Origin: JBDSKH01 sp035556655
GTDB taxonomy: Bacteria > Actinomycetota > Actinomycetes > Actinomycetales > Microbacteriaceae
Reading direction: 5' to 3'
Assembly: GCA_035556655.1 (NCBI GenBank)
Contig: DATMFW010000094.1
Location: 1 to 64,000, forward strand
DNA length: 64,000 nucleotides
The notes under the pieces are model-generated. The model did not search any database and had not been told where the DNA came from. It worked only from the letters and a program-made list of their open reading frames with translations. Shown piece by piece: positions 8,078 to 18,991 of this stretch (position 1 is the first letter of the stretch; every line of letters starts with the position of its first letter). The translations under genes were made by a program, and so were the position numbers.

Positions 8078-8347
8078 ATGACGGCTCCGGACACCCCTTC
8101 CGCGGCGCTCGGGCGGTTCCTCACCCTCGTCGACGTCGCCGACATCCTGAACATCTCGGCCAGCCAGGCGTACGCCCTGGTGCGCACCGGCGAGCTGCCG
8201 GCGATCAAGGTCGGCGGCAACGGCCACTGGCGGGTCGAGCGCGACCTGCTCGAGCGTTTCATCGAGGACAAGTACGAAGAGAACCGCCGCCGCGGCCTCT
8301 GGCATCAGGCCGAGTACGCCAGCGTGCCCGAGCTGAGCGCCCTGTGA
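8078..8347 (+). CDS. Excisionase-type (HTH_17) DNA-binding protein
   Basis: An 89-residue protein with a MerR/excisionase-type winged helix: TLVDVADILNISASQAYALV (about residues 16–35), the wing RTGELPAIKVGGNGHWRV, then a helix DLLERFIEDKY and a tail EYASVPELSAL. Although annotated like Xis proteins, it sits among core genes with normal GC and no integrase nearby. It is therefore more likely a chromosomal regulator, comparable to BldC-like small DNA-binding proteins. ATG 8078 is supported by a leaderless -10 at 8066. A DnaA box upstream suggests a link to the replication cycle, which is inference. Confidence 0.8.
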   Translation: MTAPDTPSAALGRFLTLVDVADILNISASQAYALVRTGELPAIKVGGNGHWRVERDLLERFIEDKYEENRRRGLWHQAEYASVPELSAL

Positions 8348-8369
8348 ATCTCGAGCGCCGGCTCCTCGG

Positions 8370-8426
8370 GAACCGCACCTTTTGGAACCGCACCAGCTGA
8401 GAACCGCACCCGCTTAGAACCGCACC
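8370..8426. repeat. Four tandem copies of GAACCGCACC
   Basis: GAACCGCACC occurs at 8370, 8385, 8401 and 8417, a 15–16-bp period. The last copy covers the C-terminal codons of the minus-strand gene at 8414 (ending in Val-Arg-Phe), and the others lie beyond its stop. The pattern suggests slippage or duplication of that gene's end. Confidence 0.8.
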
Positions 8427-9007
8427 GAGACGATCCGATCCAGCGGCACCAGGCGCACGGCGCGTACCGCGCTCTCGCGGCGGGGCGTCCCCGGCTCGTG
8501 CTCGGCGAGGTCGACGTGATCGCGCGCCACCCGGTCGATGGTGCCGTGCAGCACCTCGTTTGCCGTGGCCAGGTCGAGCACCGCGCGGCGCCGGCACAGG
8601 TCACGCAGCACGAACGCCAGTCCGAGGCGCGAGGCGAGCGACCCGGCGGCTCCGTCGGCGGGTTCGCTCATGCTCGCGCGGAGCTGTTCGGCATCGGGGA
8701 AGAGCGCCGCGATGGATGCCGTGGGCACCACGCAGGACCGCCGGCTGCCGGCGTGGCCGGTCTGCTCCCCCGCCACCCAGTCGCGTCCGACCGCCCCGAG
8801 GTTCAGGGCGAGGCGCGACCCGTCGACGAGCATCAGACGCAGCGGAGCATCCTCGGTGGACCGGCCCATCATCGCCCGCAGCCGGTCGCGCAGCGCCAGC
8901 CGACCGAGGCGCAGGCGCTCCTCCTCGGCCAGCAGATCGACCTCCTCCGCGCCGAGCTCGTGCTCGAGCTGCGACTCGAGATCGTCGAAGAGGTGCTCCC
9001 ACCGCAT
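8414..9007 (-). CDS. Conserved hypothetical protein (Microbacteriaceae type)
   Basis: A 197-residue soluble protein with a Glu-rich helical N-terminus (about 1–50; HLFDDLESQLEHELGAEEVD, a likely coiled coil), then a mixed domain with DGSRLALNLGAVGRDWVAGE and a C-terminal RDHVDLAEHE-to-VPLDRIVSVRF stretch that looks like small beta strands. There are no catalytic motifs or membrane segments. ATG 9007 has a TACCGT hexamer six bases upstream. The stop lies within a tandem array of GAACCGCACC repeats. I do not recognise the function. It sits between the HTH gene and the Rv3235-like gene. Confidence 0.75.
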   Translation of the reverse strand: MRWEHLFDDLESQLEHELGAEEVDLLAEEERLRLGRLALRDRLRAMMGRSTEDAPLRLMLVDGSRLALNLGAVGRDWVAGEQTGHAGSRRSCVVPTASIAALFPDAEQLRASMSEPADGAAGSLASRLGLAFVLRDLCRRRAVLDLATANEVLHGTIDRVARDHVDLAEHEPGTPRRESAVRAVRLVPLDRIVSVRF

Positions 9008-9013
9008 CCCCGG

Positions 9014-9019
9014 ACGGTA
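9014..9019 (-). promoter_or_regulatory. -10 element for leaderless mRNA of the 197-residue protein
   Basis: TACCGT, then 6 bases, then ATG 9007. Confidence 0.4.
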
Positions 9020-9157
9020 TCCGTCACCCGCGGATTGTTACCCGCCTTTTCCACAGCTTGCGCAGAGACGTGACGGCTCTCCGCATCCCGTGATTGAGTA
9101 TTCCTGACCTTCGCGCGGGTCTTGCCTACTCAGCAGACATGTCAGAGGTGGACATTG

Positions 9158-9637
9158 GTGCAGGTCACGCGCGACCCCTTCGGGGCGCCTTCACACGCAT
9201 TTCCCCGTCCGATCATCGAGGGCACGGCAGCTCGCCAGTTGCGGCCCCGGTTCGATGCCGAAGACTTCTTCGGCCATCAGCCGACACCGACCGAGCATCT
9301 GCCCGACCCGGTCCCCTTGTTGCACAACCTGACCCGGTGCGTCATCGAGATCCTCGCGGGGGCGCGAGAACTGGAACAGATCGCCCGGTGGGTGAGCGAC
9401 GATGTGCACCGGCATCTGCTGAAACGCGTCGTCATCTCCAGCAGGGCCCGCGCGGCGAAGGGGCAGCAGCCGACCAGGCCGACGTTCACGATCGGCTCGG
9501 TCTCGGTCACCGAACCGCGCGACGGCGTGATCGAGGCCGTCGTGATCGTGCGCGGCCGGGCGCGGGTGCGCGCCGTCGCCCTGCGGCTGGAGGGTCTCGA
9601 CCGCCGCTGGCGGGCGACGGCGATCAACGTGCTCTGA
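9158..9637 (+). CDS. Rv3235-family (DUF6459) protein
   Basis: A 159-residue soluble protein matching the Rv3235 family, which in actinobacteria sits beside secA. Visible landmarks are PDPVPLLHNLTRCVIEILAG (helix), a VSDDVHRHLLKRV helix, the strand TFTIGSVSV and the C-terminal GLDRRWRATAINVL. I use GTG 9158 because AGAGGTGG lies just upstream; TTG 9155 and TTG 9122 are alternatives in the same frame. Its function is unknown, and the secA link is conserved context. Here a DUF3800 gene separates it from secA. Confidence 0.82.
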   Translation: MQVTRDPFGAPSHAFPRPIIEGTAARQLRPRFDAEDFFGHQPTPTEHLPDPVPLLHNLTRCVIEILAGARELEQIARWVSDDVHRHLLKRVVISSRARAAKGQQPTRPTFTIGSVSVTEPRDGVIEAVVIVRGRARVRAVALRLEGLDRRWRATAINVL

Positions 9638-9766
9638 GGCTGCTCGCGCCGGCGAACGTCGCGGTTCGTTGTCGCTCGAATGTTCGGCACCCGCGATCTG
9701 CGAACTATGAACGGGAGCTGTAACAAAAGCCGGCTGAATGTCCGAACCTGACGCTAAACTGTAGTT

Positions 9767-9830
9767 GCAGGATGCCGAGAGGCCTCCCGCACCTAGCCAG
9801 CAGCCCCGGTCAAACGGGGCTGTTGTGTTT
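9767..9830 (+). ncRNA. Candidate small RNA ending in an intrinsic terminator
   Basis: TAAACT (9755–9760) could be a -10 element. It is followed by about 65 bases with an imperfect hairpin (GGATGCCGAGAGGCCTCCCG region, 9770–9790) and the terminator at 9801–9830. There is no reading frame of note. It could instead be the 3' untranslated region of the Rv3235-like gene. It converges with the DUF3800 gene. Confidence 0.3.
9801..9830 (+). terminator. Rho-independent terminator
   Basis: A perfect 8-bp stem CAGCCCCG/CGGGGCTG with a 6-base loop, followed by TTGTGTTT on the plus strand. The T-rich tail overlaps the stop codon of the convergent DUF3800 gene. It could end transcripts from the Rv3235-like gene or from a candidate small RNA. 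Confidence 0.7.
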
Positions 9831-10533
9831 AATCCAGCCAGACGTACTCGGAGACGAGGCGCTGCCGAACGCTCGCGACGATGCGCTCTAGTGCGGCCCG
9901 AGCCCGCGGATCCCGTTCTACGATCGTCCTCTTCCTGTTCATGAAGTAGGTGGCGATGTCGGTCGCTTGCAGCAGTCGGCTCGCGTGAGATGGGCCGAAA
10001 TAGATGGTGTCGGACAGGTTCGTCAGCTGCCCCTGGGTGTAACCCGGCACGCTTCCGATCTTGAAGTCTCGAAGATTTCGACGGCTGCTCGCCGCACTGT
10101 GATGATCGTCGGCGAGCACGATTGCTACGTCGCCGCCCAAGCGGCCGATCCGACCGTCGACGTCTTCGAGCAGTTGCGCGAGCGTGAGCATGTGGGGCGG
10201 GTAAGGCGTTATGTACCTGGCTCGGTGGTTGACGAGATTGATCCCACGAAAGACGTACTCGGCCCCGGACCTCTCCACGACCTTGGCGACGAGCTCGCTG
10301 GCCTTGACCCTCCATGCCACGGGTACCGCGTCCCACCCCTTTTTGCCGTGGAACATCTCGTTGCCGTGGAACTCGGTGTGCGGGTCAAAGCCGGCAACGT
10401 TGTCGGCGACGAGCTTTCCGATGCCGTCCAACCCGGACTCGATCGAGCGGGCCGCGGCGTCATCGACGATCAGCGCACCGAAGAAGTAGTAGTGAGTATC
10501 TCGAGCCGACTCGTCAACGTATACAGCGCGCAC
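9829..10533 (-). CDS. DUF3800 domain protein, probably acquired
   Basis: A 234-residue protein with the DUF3800 hallmark N-terminus (YVDESARDTHYYFFGALIV), a central acidic pair in VAIVLADDHH (about residue 140), a terminal-domain Asp in LLQATDIATYF, and no membrane segments. DUF3800 proteins are predicted to have an RNase H-like fold with acidic active-site residues and often occur in mobile or defence contexts. Here YVDES, LADDHH and QATD would supply the acidic residues. GC and codon use look lower and less biased than the neighbours. The gene interrupts the usual Rv3235-like/secA adjacency, which supports insertion. Its biological role is unknown. Confidence 0.8.
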   Translation of the reverse strand: MRAVYVDESARDTHYYFFGALIVDDAAARSIESGLDGIGKLVADNVAGFDPHTEFHGNEMFHGKKGWDAVPVAWRVKASELVAKVVERSGAEYVFRGINLVNHRARYITPYPPHMLTLAQLLEDVDGRIGRLGGDVAIVLADDHHSAASSRRNLRDFKIGSVPGYTQGQLTNLSDTIYFGPSHASRLLQATDIATYFMNRKRTIVERDPRARAALERIVASVRQRLVSEYVWLD

Positions 10534-10552
10534 AGGATCAAGTATCCCTCAG

Positions 10553-10574
10553 CTTCCACCCAACCTCGTGGAAG
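10553..10574 (-). other. Inverted repeat downstream of secA
   Basis: CTTCCAC and GTGGAAG with an 8-base loop, about 30 bases beyond the secA stop. A second short stem (CCGGC/GCCGG, near 10580) lies closer to the stop. There is no T-tract, so it may be an RNA 3'-end hairpin but not a standard terminator. Confidence 0.35.
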
Positions 10575-10602
10575 GACTTCCGGCGAGCGCCGGCTGGAGA
10601 CG

Positions 10603-13437
<2,835 letters not shown>

Positions 13438-13515
13438 GTGTGGTCTCCTCAGGTCTCCGCCGTTATCGGCGCGTTACAGCCTAGTGCGGCTGACCTGGGG
13501 AAAACCGGGACTCGG

Positions 13516-14178
13516 CTACCGCCGGGCGCGTGCCGCCGCGAGCTCGTCCGCCGACTCTTCCAGCCCGATGACGCCGTAGTCCCAGCCCTTGCGGCGGTAG
13601 ACGACGCTGGGCCGGTCGGTGCGGGCGTCGATGAACAGGAAGAAGTCGTGGCCGACGAGTTCCATGTGGTCGACGGCGTCCTCTTGCGTCATCCGGGTCG
13701 CCGGGAACACCTTGTGCCGGATGACGACCGGGCTCCACTCCTTCTCTTCGGGTTCGGCGGTGGGGATCGAACCGGTGGACACGGCTTCGATGACGTCGGC
13801 GGAGGCCGGCACGACATCCATCACCCGCCCGTTCGAGGTGGCCTCGTGCAGCGAGACCGGGCGGTGCTGGCCGCGGTGGATCTTCTTGCGGTCCTTGGCC
13901 TGCCGGATGCGTTCGAGCATCTTCTCCAGTGCGAGGTCGAACGCCGCATACTTGTCGCCGGCGGCGGCCTCGGCGCGCACGATCGGTCCGGGGCCGATGA
14001 GGGTCAGTTCCACACGATCGTCTCCCGAGGTGCCGTTCGTCTCGTGGTGACGAATGAGCTTGATCTCGAGAGCGAGGGCCTTCTCGGCGAGCTGGGCGAC
14101 CTTGTCGGCCTTCTCGGTCGCGTAGTCCTCGAACCGGTCCGGAATCCCCACTCCGCGTCCGGTGATCGTGATGTCCAT
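13516..14178 (-). CDS. hpf: Long-form ribosome hibernation promoting factor
   Basis: A 220-residue protein. The N-terminal S30AE/HPF domain (about 1–105, beginning MDITITGRGVGIPDRF) binds the 30S decoding centre. The C-terminal domain (about 160–215; KEWSPVVIRHKVFPATRMTQ and DRPSVVYRRKGWDYGVIGLE) mediates 100S ribosome dimer formation. The length and two-domain layout identify the long form. ATG 14178 has a GGGGAGG ribosome site. It lies between comF and secA on the same strand, as in mycobacteria. Confidence 0.96.
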   Translation of the reverse strand: MDITITGRGVGIPDRFEDYATEKADKVAQLAEKALALEIKLIRHHETNGTSGDDRVELTLIGPGPIVRAEAAAGDKYAAFDLALEKMLERIRQAKDRKKIHRGQHRPVSLHEATSNGRVMDVVPASADVIEAVSTGSIPTAEPEEKEWSPVVIRHKVFPATRMTQEDAVDHMELVGHDFFLFIDARTDRPSVVYRRKGWDYGVIGLEESADELAAARARR

Positions 14179-14249
14179 GGCACGTCCTCCCCTTCGTTCC
14201 AGCGTCCGCCGCTTCCGGGTGAGGCGGTTCCGACGCCTTTCGGCCCACG

Positions 14250-14924
14250 CTAGTCGGCCCCCCGCGGGAAGTCACGGATCGGTGACTGTGCAGACCCATA
14301 GAGTCTCGGAGTCGAGGCCACGACGGCGGCGGCCACCACCTCGGCCCCGGCCTCGCGCAGGGCGCGGGCCGCCTCGCGCAACGTCGCGCCGGTGGTCACC
14401 ACGTCATCCACCAGCAGGATGCGATGGCCGGCCACCGCCCGGCGCACCCGGAAGGCGCCCCGCAGATTCGCCTCGCGCTCCCCCACCGTGAGCAGCTTCT
14501 GAGCCCTGTGCGGGCGGGCCGGGGAGAAGACCCGCCACGATCCGAGACCCGCTCGCCCGAGCAGCACCCGCACCGGGTCGAATCCGCGCCGGCGGAAAGC
14601 CGCCCGGGTCCCCGGCACCGCGACGATCCGGATGCCGGAGGGATCGGGACAGGCGGCGACCACCGCGGCGCCGAGCGCCGGACCGAGCGCACGGGCGACG
14701 GCGACCCGGCCGTCGCGCTTCAGGGCGAGCAGCACCTCGCGGGCGACCCCGTCGTAGTCAAGGCCCGACCAGACCCGCAGCCCGGGGTCGACGGGCCGGG
14801 ACACCACCTCGGGCTCGAGCCCGCGCCGGCAGTCGTCGCACACCCCTCTGTCGGGCCTGCCGCACCCGGCGCAGTCGACGGGCAGCACGACGGCGAGCGC
14901 GTCGAGCACGGCATCCCAGAGCAT
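14250..14924 (-). CDS. comF: ComF-family phosphoribosyltransferase-like protein
   Basis: A 224-residue protein with an N-terminal Cys cluster (CAGCGRPDRGVCDDC, residues about 18–32) resembling the ComF zinc-binding module, and a C-terminal phosphoribosyltransferase domain with the PRPP loop LLVDDVVTTGATL (about 173–185). ComF proteins act in DNA uptake in competent bacteria; the role in actinobacteria is unproven. It is downstream of lpqB in the mtrA–mtrB–lpqB–comF order. ATG 14924 gives MLWDAVLDALAVV; the ribosome site is weak. Confidence 0.9.
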   Translation of the reverse strand: MLWDAVLDALAVVLPVDCAGCGRPDRGVCDDCRRGLEPEVVSRPVDPGLRVWSGLDYDGVAREVLLALKRDGRVAVARALGPALGAAVVAACPDPSGIRIVAVPGTRAAFRRRGFDPVRVLLGRAGLGSWRVFSPARPHRAQKLLTVGEREANLRGAFRVRRAVAGHRILLVDDVVTTGATLREAARALREAGAEVVAAAVVASTPRLYGSAQSPIRDFPRGAD

Positions 14925-15014
14925 GTCCGATCCTGTGCCGGAGCGCGGGACCGACGGCCGGGCGCAGGTGAGCCGAGCGGAGAGACCCCGGCGACGAAGC
15001 CTGGGGAGGACGGG

Positions 15015-16679
15015 TCAGAGCTGCGTGATGAGGTACGTGGCGTCGATCCCGGTGTCCTGCCAGCTGGTGCCCCCACCCGGCCGCATGATGTTGCCCAGTT
15101 CATCGAGCACGCGCGTGCCGTCGAGCGTGTTGCCCCCGACGATCGCGACGCCCCCGTCGAGCGTGCCGAGGCTGGTGTGCTGCCCGCCGATGTCGTAGGC
15201 GTCGACCGCGGTCAGCGGGCCGTCGCTGAGGGCGACCACCGTTATCCCGTCGACCCACGCGGCATCGAGGAGCGCGGCCGAGTCGATCGGCAGATCGAGC
15301 GGGGTGAGCAGGCCCGTGGGGACCAGGCCCTCGTCGCGCTGGATGCCGAGCACGACGAGCCGCGGCCCCTCGCCCGTCTCGAGCGCGACCAGCAGACGCG
15401 CACCGTCGCGGGCCACATCGATCGACATCACCCGACCGGTCCCCGGCATGCCGGGCACCTGGTGCGCGGTGCCGTCAGGGCCGATCGCCTGCAACTGCGA
15501 GGGCGCCGACCTCGGGACCGACCAGATGTAACCGAACGGGTCGAGCGACGGCACGGCGAGGTCGGAGCGTGCGTCGACCACCTGCGGCGCGGCGCCCGCG
15601 CTGACCAGGGTCACCCCGGCGCTGCCGCCGAGCACGAGACGGTCGCGTGCGTGGGAGACGATGCTGCCGCCTCGGGCCTCCACCGCATCCGCCGTATCGC
15701 CGATGTCGGGCATCGCCTTCACGCCGTCGGCGGTGAGCACCCCGATACGGCCGTCGAGCGCGCCGACCGGGTCGTTGCCGACCAGGAAGCTGCTGTCGGG
15801 GGTCGAGCCGCCCTCCGGCATCTGCACCACGACCCCGTTCACCGTGATGTCGAGTTGCCGCACCGACCCGACGGACCGCAGCGACTGCAGCACCTGCTGC
15901 TGCATGCGGCGCCGCGTGGCCGGGGTGACCGCCGCCGCCTCGGAGCTGAGCTGCACGGTCGCGGTGCCGTCGACCAGGGTCGGCGTGCCGGTGCGCTCCG
16001 TGCCGGGCGGGAAGGCCGAGGCGAGGATCCCCGCCCCGAGCCGGTCGCTCGGGCCGGCGAGCAGACCGTCGATGACGCTCGGCACCGCCGCCTCGCCCGA
16101 CCGGTACCAGCGAAGATCGGGCACCAGGAAGTCGCCGCTCGGGTCGAAGAAGTACAGCTCGTACGAGGTGAAGATCGAGGCGAACCGGTCCGGCGGCAGC
16201 ACCGTGCCGTCCGGTGCCGAGCTGATGCGCCACTGACCGGCGTCGTCCTTGACCAGTCCGAACGCCAGGTCGAACGACGCCGCCGGCGACACCGTCTGAT
16301 ACCTCCCCTGCGCGTCGACCGACGAGCCCGCGTTGATCGTCACCGACCAGGTGTTGTCGGCCAGCGGCTCCGGCTCGATCGGGGTCGAGCTGATCAGGGT
16401 GCGCGCCGCCGGCGACCACGATTCGCGCAGCTCGCCGGTCAGGTACTCGCGCGCGACCCGGTAGTCCTCCTGCGGGCCGCGTCCGGCCCGGATGAAGCCC
16501 GCCACGATCTCGGCGGGCGTCGCATCCTGCGCGGGAAGAGAGGGCAGGCTGAGCAGCGGGTTGTCGATGCCGTCGGCCTCGACCTCGATCGAGGTGACAC
16601 CTCCGCCCGTCGGGATGCTGACGCACCCCGCCAGCAGGGCGAGCGCCACCAGCGCGGCCGGCATCGTGATCCTCCTCAT
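15015..16679 (-). CDS. lpqB: Lipoprotein LpqB
   Basis: A 554-residue lipoprotein with a signal peptide and lipobox LLAGC (Cys19). The N-terminal GerMN-like portion (about 35–300) is followed by a beta-propeller-like C-terminal region with many short repeat strands. LpqB binds the extracellular part of MtrB and tunes MtrA phosphorylation in mycobacteria. It overlaps mtrB by 4 bases (start ATG 16679) and lies directly upstream of comF, so it is part of the mtr operon. No residues usual for the family appear missing. Confidence 0.95.
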   Translation of the reverse strand: MRRITMPAALVALALLAGCVSIPTGGGVTSIEVEADGIDNPLLSLPSLPAQDATPAEIVAGFIRAGRGPQEDYRVAREYLTGELRESWSPAARTLISSTPIEPEPLADNTWSVTINAGSSVDAQGRYQTVSPAASFDLAFGLVKDDAGQWRISSAPDGTVLPPDRFASIFTSYELYFFDPSGDFLVPDLRWYRSGEAAVPSVIDGLLAGPSDRLGAGILASAFPPGTERTGTPTLVDGTATVQLSSEAAAVTPATRRRMQQQVLQSLRSVGSVRQLDITVNGVVVQMPEGGSTPDSSFLVGNDPVGALDGRIGVLTADGVKAMPDIGDTADAVEARGGSIVSHARDRLVLGGSAGVTLVSAGAAPQVVDARSDLAVPSLDPFGYIWSVPRSAPSQLQAIGPDGTAHQVPGMPGTGRVMSIDVARDGARLLVALETGEGPRLVVLGIQRDEGLVPTGLLTPLDLPIDSAALLDAAWVDGITVVALSDGPLTAVDAYDIGGQHTSLGTLDGGVAIVGGNTLDGTRVLDELGNIMRPGGGTSWQDTGIDATYLITQL

Positions 16680-18274
16680 ATCACCGGCTCCTCGACGAGG
16701 TCGATGACATCGTCCGGCGGGAGGGCAAGGGGGGAGGCCCCGATCAGCTCGCCGCGATGGCGGGGCAGGGTCAGCCGGAAGCAGCTGCCGCGGCCGGGCT
16801 CGCTCCAGACGTCGAGCTCGCCGCCGTGGACGATGGCGTCCTCCTGCGAGATCGCGAGCCCGAGCCCGGTGCCGCCGGTCGAGCGCTGCCGGGACGGGTC
16901 GGCACGCCAGAACCGGTCGAAGACCCGGGCCATGTCGGCCGGGGCGAGGCCCACGCCGTAGTCGCGCACGGCGATCGCCACCGCATCCGCGTTGCTGTCG
17001 ACGTAGACCACGATCGGCTTGCCCTCGCCGTGGTCGATGGCGTTGCCGAGCAGGTTCTGCAGGACCCGGCGGATGCGCCGCGCGTCGACCTCGGCCTCGA
17101 AGTACCCGCCCGGCGCGACCAGCCGGATCTCGGTATCGCGTTCGGCCGCCAGGGGCATCATCGCCTCGATCGAGTCGTCGACCAGGCGCACCAGGTTGGT
17201 CGGCTCCACCTCGAGCTGAACCGCTCCGGCGTCGTAGCGGCTCATCTCGAGCAGATCGGCCAGCAGCAGCTCGAACCGGTCGGTCTGGGCGTGCAGCAGC
17301 TCGGTGGTGCGCTTCGTCGCCGGCGGGAACGAGTCGCGCTGGTCGTACAGCACCTCGCCCGCCAGCCGGATCGTGGTGAGCGGGGTGCGCAGCTCGTGCG
17401 AGACGTCGCTGACGAAGCGCTGCTGCACGCGCGACAGGTCGGCGAGCTGGCGGATCTGGCGCTGCAGGCTGTCGGCCATGCGGTTGAACGAGCGCGCGAG
17501 GGTCGCCAGCTCGTCGTCGCCGCGCTCGGGCAGGCGCTCCTCGAGATGACCGGCCGCGAGCTTCTCGCTGGTCTCGGCCGCGACCTGCACCGGGCCGACC
17601 ACCAGGCGGACCACCAGATACGCCACGGCACCGATGAGCAGCACGAGCGCCATCCCGCCGAGCAGCAGCGTGCGCTGGACGAAGTCGAGGGTGTCCTGCA
17701 CGTCGCTGAGGTCGTAGACCAGGTACAGCTGGTAGTCCTGCCCCTGCACGTCGAAGATCGCCCCGGTGATGAGCGCCGGCGCCTCACGGCCGGCGGCCGT
17801 GACGGTCGCCACCGACTGCCAGGACACCACCGAGGTTCCCGAGTCGAGCACGGCGGCGCGCAGCTGGTCGCTGATCAGGTTGGTGTCGAAGTCGAAGTCG
17901 GCCTGGTTCTCGATCGGCGCCTGGCCGCCGGCGGTCGGGGCGCGCAGCACCGCCACGAGGGGCGCCGTCGACACCGACTGCCGGATCGCCTCGGTGGCGG
18001 CGCGCTGGGCGCTCTCGAGGTCTTGGGCCTCGCCCGAGCGCCCCACCTCGTCGAACACCCGCTGCGCGGCGGCCGCCGCGCGACCGGTCTCGATGACGAC
18101 CTGGTCCTTGCGCGACTCGAACAGGTTCGCCCGGACGCTGGAGGAGATGTAGGCGCCGATCGCGGTGACCGCGATCGCCGAGAGCACCAGGGTGATCGCG
18201 ACGGTGCGCGCCCGCAGCGACGTGCGCCAGAACCGGCGGAGCCGGTCCCAGGTCGCCCGCCACTCGAAGCGCAC
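16676..18274 (-). CDS. mtrB: Two-component sensor histidine kinase MtrB
   Basis: A 532-residue kinase. Two membrane helices (about 24–45 and 203–227) flank a roughly 155-residue extracellular sensor. A HAMP linker is followed by HisKA with the phospho-accepting His293 in SDVSHELRTPL and a HATPase domain with NAIDHG, DYGVGLAP and TGGTGLGLAIS boxes. It phosphorylates MtrA and controls cell-wall hydrolases and division. The coding region overlaps lpqB by 4 bases and follows mtrA by 9 bases, so the three are one transcription unit. Confidence 0.97.
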   Translation of the reverse strand: MRFEWRATWDRLRRFWRTSLRARTVAITLVLSAIAVTAIGAYISSSVRANLFESRKDQVVIETGRAAAAAQRVFDEVGRSGEAQDLESAQRAATEAIRQSVSTAPLVAVLRAPTAGGQAPIENQADFDFDTNLISDQLRAAVLDSGTSVVSWQSVATVTAAGREAPALITGAIFDVQGQDYQLYLVYDLSDVQDTLDFVQRTLLLGGMALVLLIGAVAYLVVRLVVGPVQVAAETSEKLAAGHLEERLPERGDDELATLARSFNRMADSLQRQIRQLADLSRVQQRFVSDVSHELRTPLTTIRLAGEVLYDQRDSFPPATKRTTELLHAQTDRFELLLADLLEMSRYDAGAVQLEVEPTNLVRLVDDSIEAMMPLAAERDTEIRLVAPGGYFEAEVDARRIRRVLQNLLGNAIDHGEGKPIVVYVDSNADAVAIAVRDYGVGLAPADMARVFDRFWRADPSRQRSTGGTGLGLAISQEDAIVHGGELDVWSEPGRGSCFRLTLPRHRGELIGASPLALPPDDVIDLVEEPVI

Positions 18275-18283
18275 GGAAGGGTC

Positions 18284-18964
18284 CTAGCTGACGGCGCCCG
18301 CGCGGTAGCCGACGCCCCGCACGGTGGTGACGATGCGCGGGTTGTCCGGGTCGTGCTCGACCTTCGCGCGCAGCCGCTGCACGTGCACGTTCACCAGCCG
18401 GGTGTCGGCCTTGTAGTGGTAACCCCAGACCTGCTCGAGCAGCATCTCGCGCGTGAACACCTGCTGCGGCTTCACGGCGAGCGCGAGCAGCAGCTGGAAC
18501 TCCAGCGGTGTCAGCGCGATCTTCTCGCCGCCGCGGCGCACCTCGTGCCCCTGCACGTCGATGACCAGATCGCCGATCGCGACGGTCTCGGCCGTCTCGG
18601 GCAGCACCGGGCGCAGCCGGGTGCGCACGCGGGCGACCAGCTCTTTCGGGTTGAAGGGCTTCACCACGTAGTCGTCGGCGCCGCTCTCCAGACCCTGGAC
18701 GACATCCGCCGTCTCGCCCTTGGCGGTCAGCATGATGATCGGCACGCCGCTCTCGGAGCGGATCGCCGAACAGACCTGGATGCCGTCGATGCCCGGAAGC
18801 ATCAGATCGAGCAGCACCAGATCGGGCCGCATGGTGCGGAACAACTCGATCGCCTCTGCGCCATCGGAGGCGAACTCCGGCTCATACCCTTCGGCCCGGA
18901 GGATGATGCCGATCATCTCGGAGATCGCGGTGTCGTCGTCGACAACCATGATGCGAGCGCTCAT
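18284..18964 (-). CDS. mtrA: Two-component response regulator MtrA
   Basis: A 226-residue OmpR/PhoB-type regulator. The receiver domain (about 1–120) has the acidic pocket Asp9/Asp10 and phospho-acceptor Asp53 in VLLDLMLPG, with Lys in MLTAKG. The winged-helix domain (about 130–225) contains TREMLLEQVWGYHYKADTR and ends RVVTTVRGVGYR-like. It is the partner of MtrB. ATG 18964 is preceded by a TACTCT hexamer at six bases, so the operon transcript may be leaderless. It is divergent from a membrane-protein gene. Confidence 0.98.
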   Translation of the reverse strand: MSARIMVVDDDTAISEMIGIILRAEGYEPEFASDGAEAIELFRTMRPDLVLLDLMLPGIDGIQVCSAIRSESGVPIIMLTAKGETADVVQGLESGADDYVVKPFNPKELVARVRTRLRPVLPETAETVAIGDLVIDVQGHEVRRGGEKIALTPLEFQLLLALAVKPQQVFTREMLLEQVWGYHYKADTRLVNVHVQRLRAKVEHDPDNPRIVTTVRGVGYRAGAVS

Positions 18965-18970
18965 GGATCG

Positions 18971-18976
18971 AGAGTA
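18971..18976 (-). promoter_or_regulatory. -10 element for leaderless mtrA operon mRNA
   Basis: TACTCT, then 6 bases, then ATG 18964. Confidence 0.5.
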
Positions 18977-18991
18977 GTCGAGCGTGAGAGC

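Noticed and set aside
8030..9055. Replication origin
   Set aside because: Only one perfect and one imperfect DnaA box about 1 kb apart, with no dnaA, dnaN or AT-rich unwinding region.
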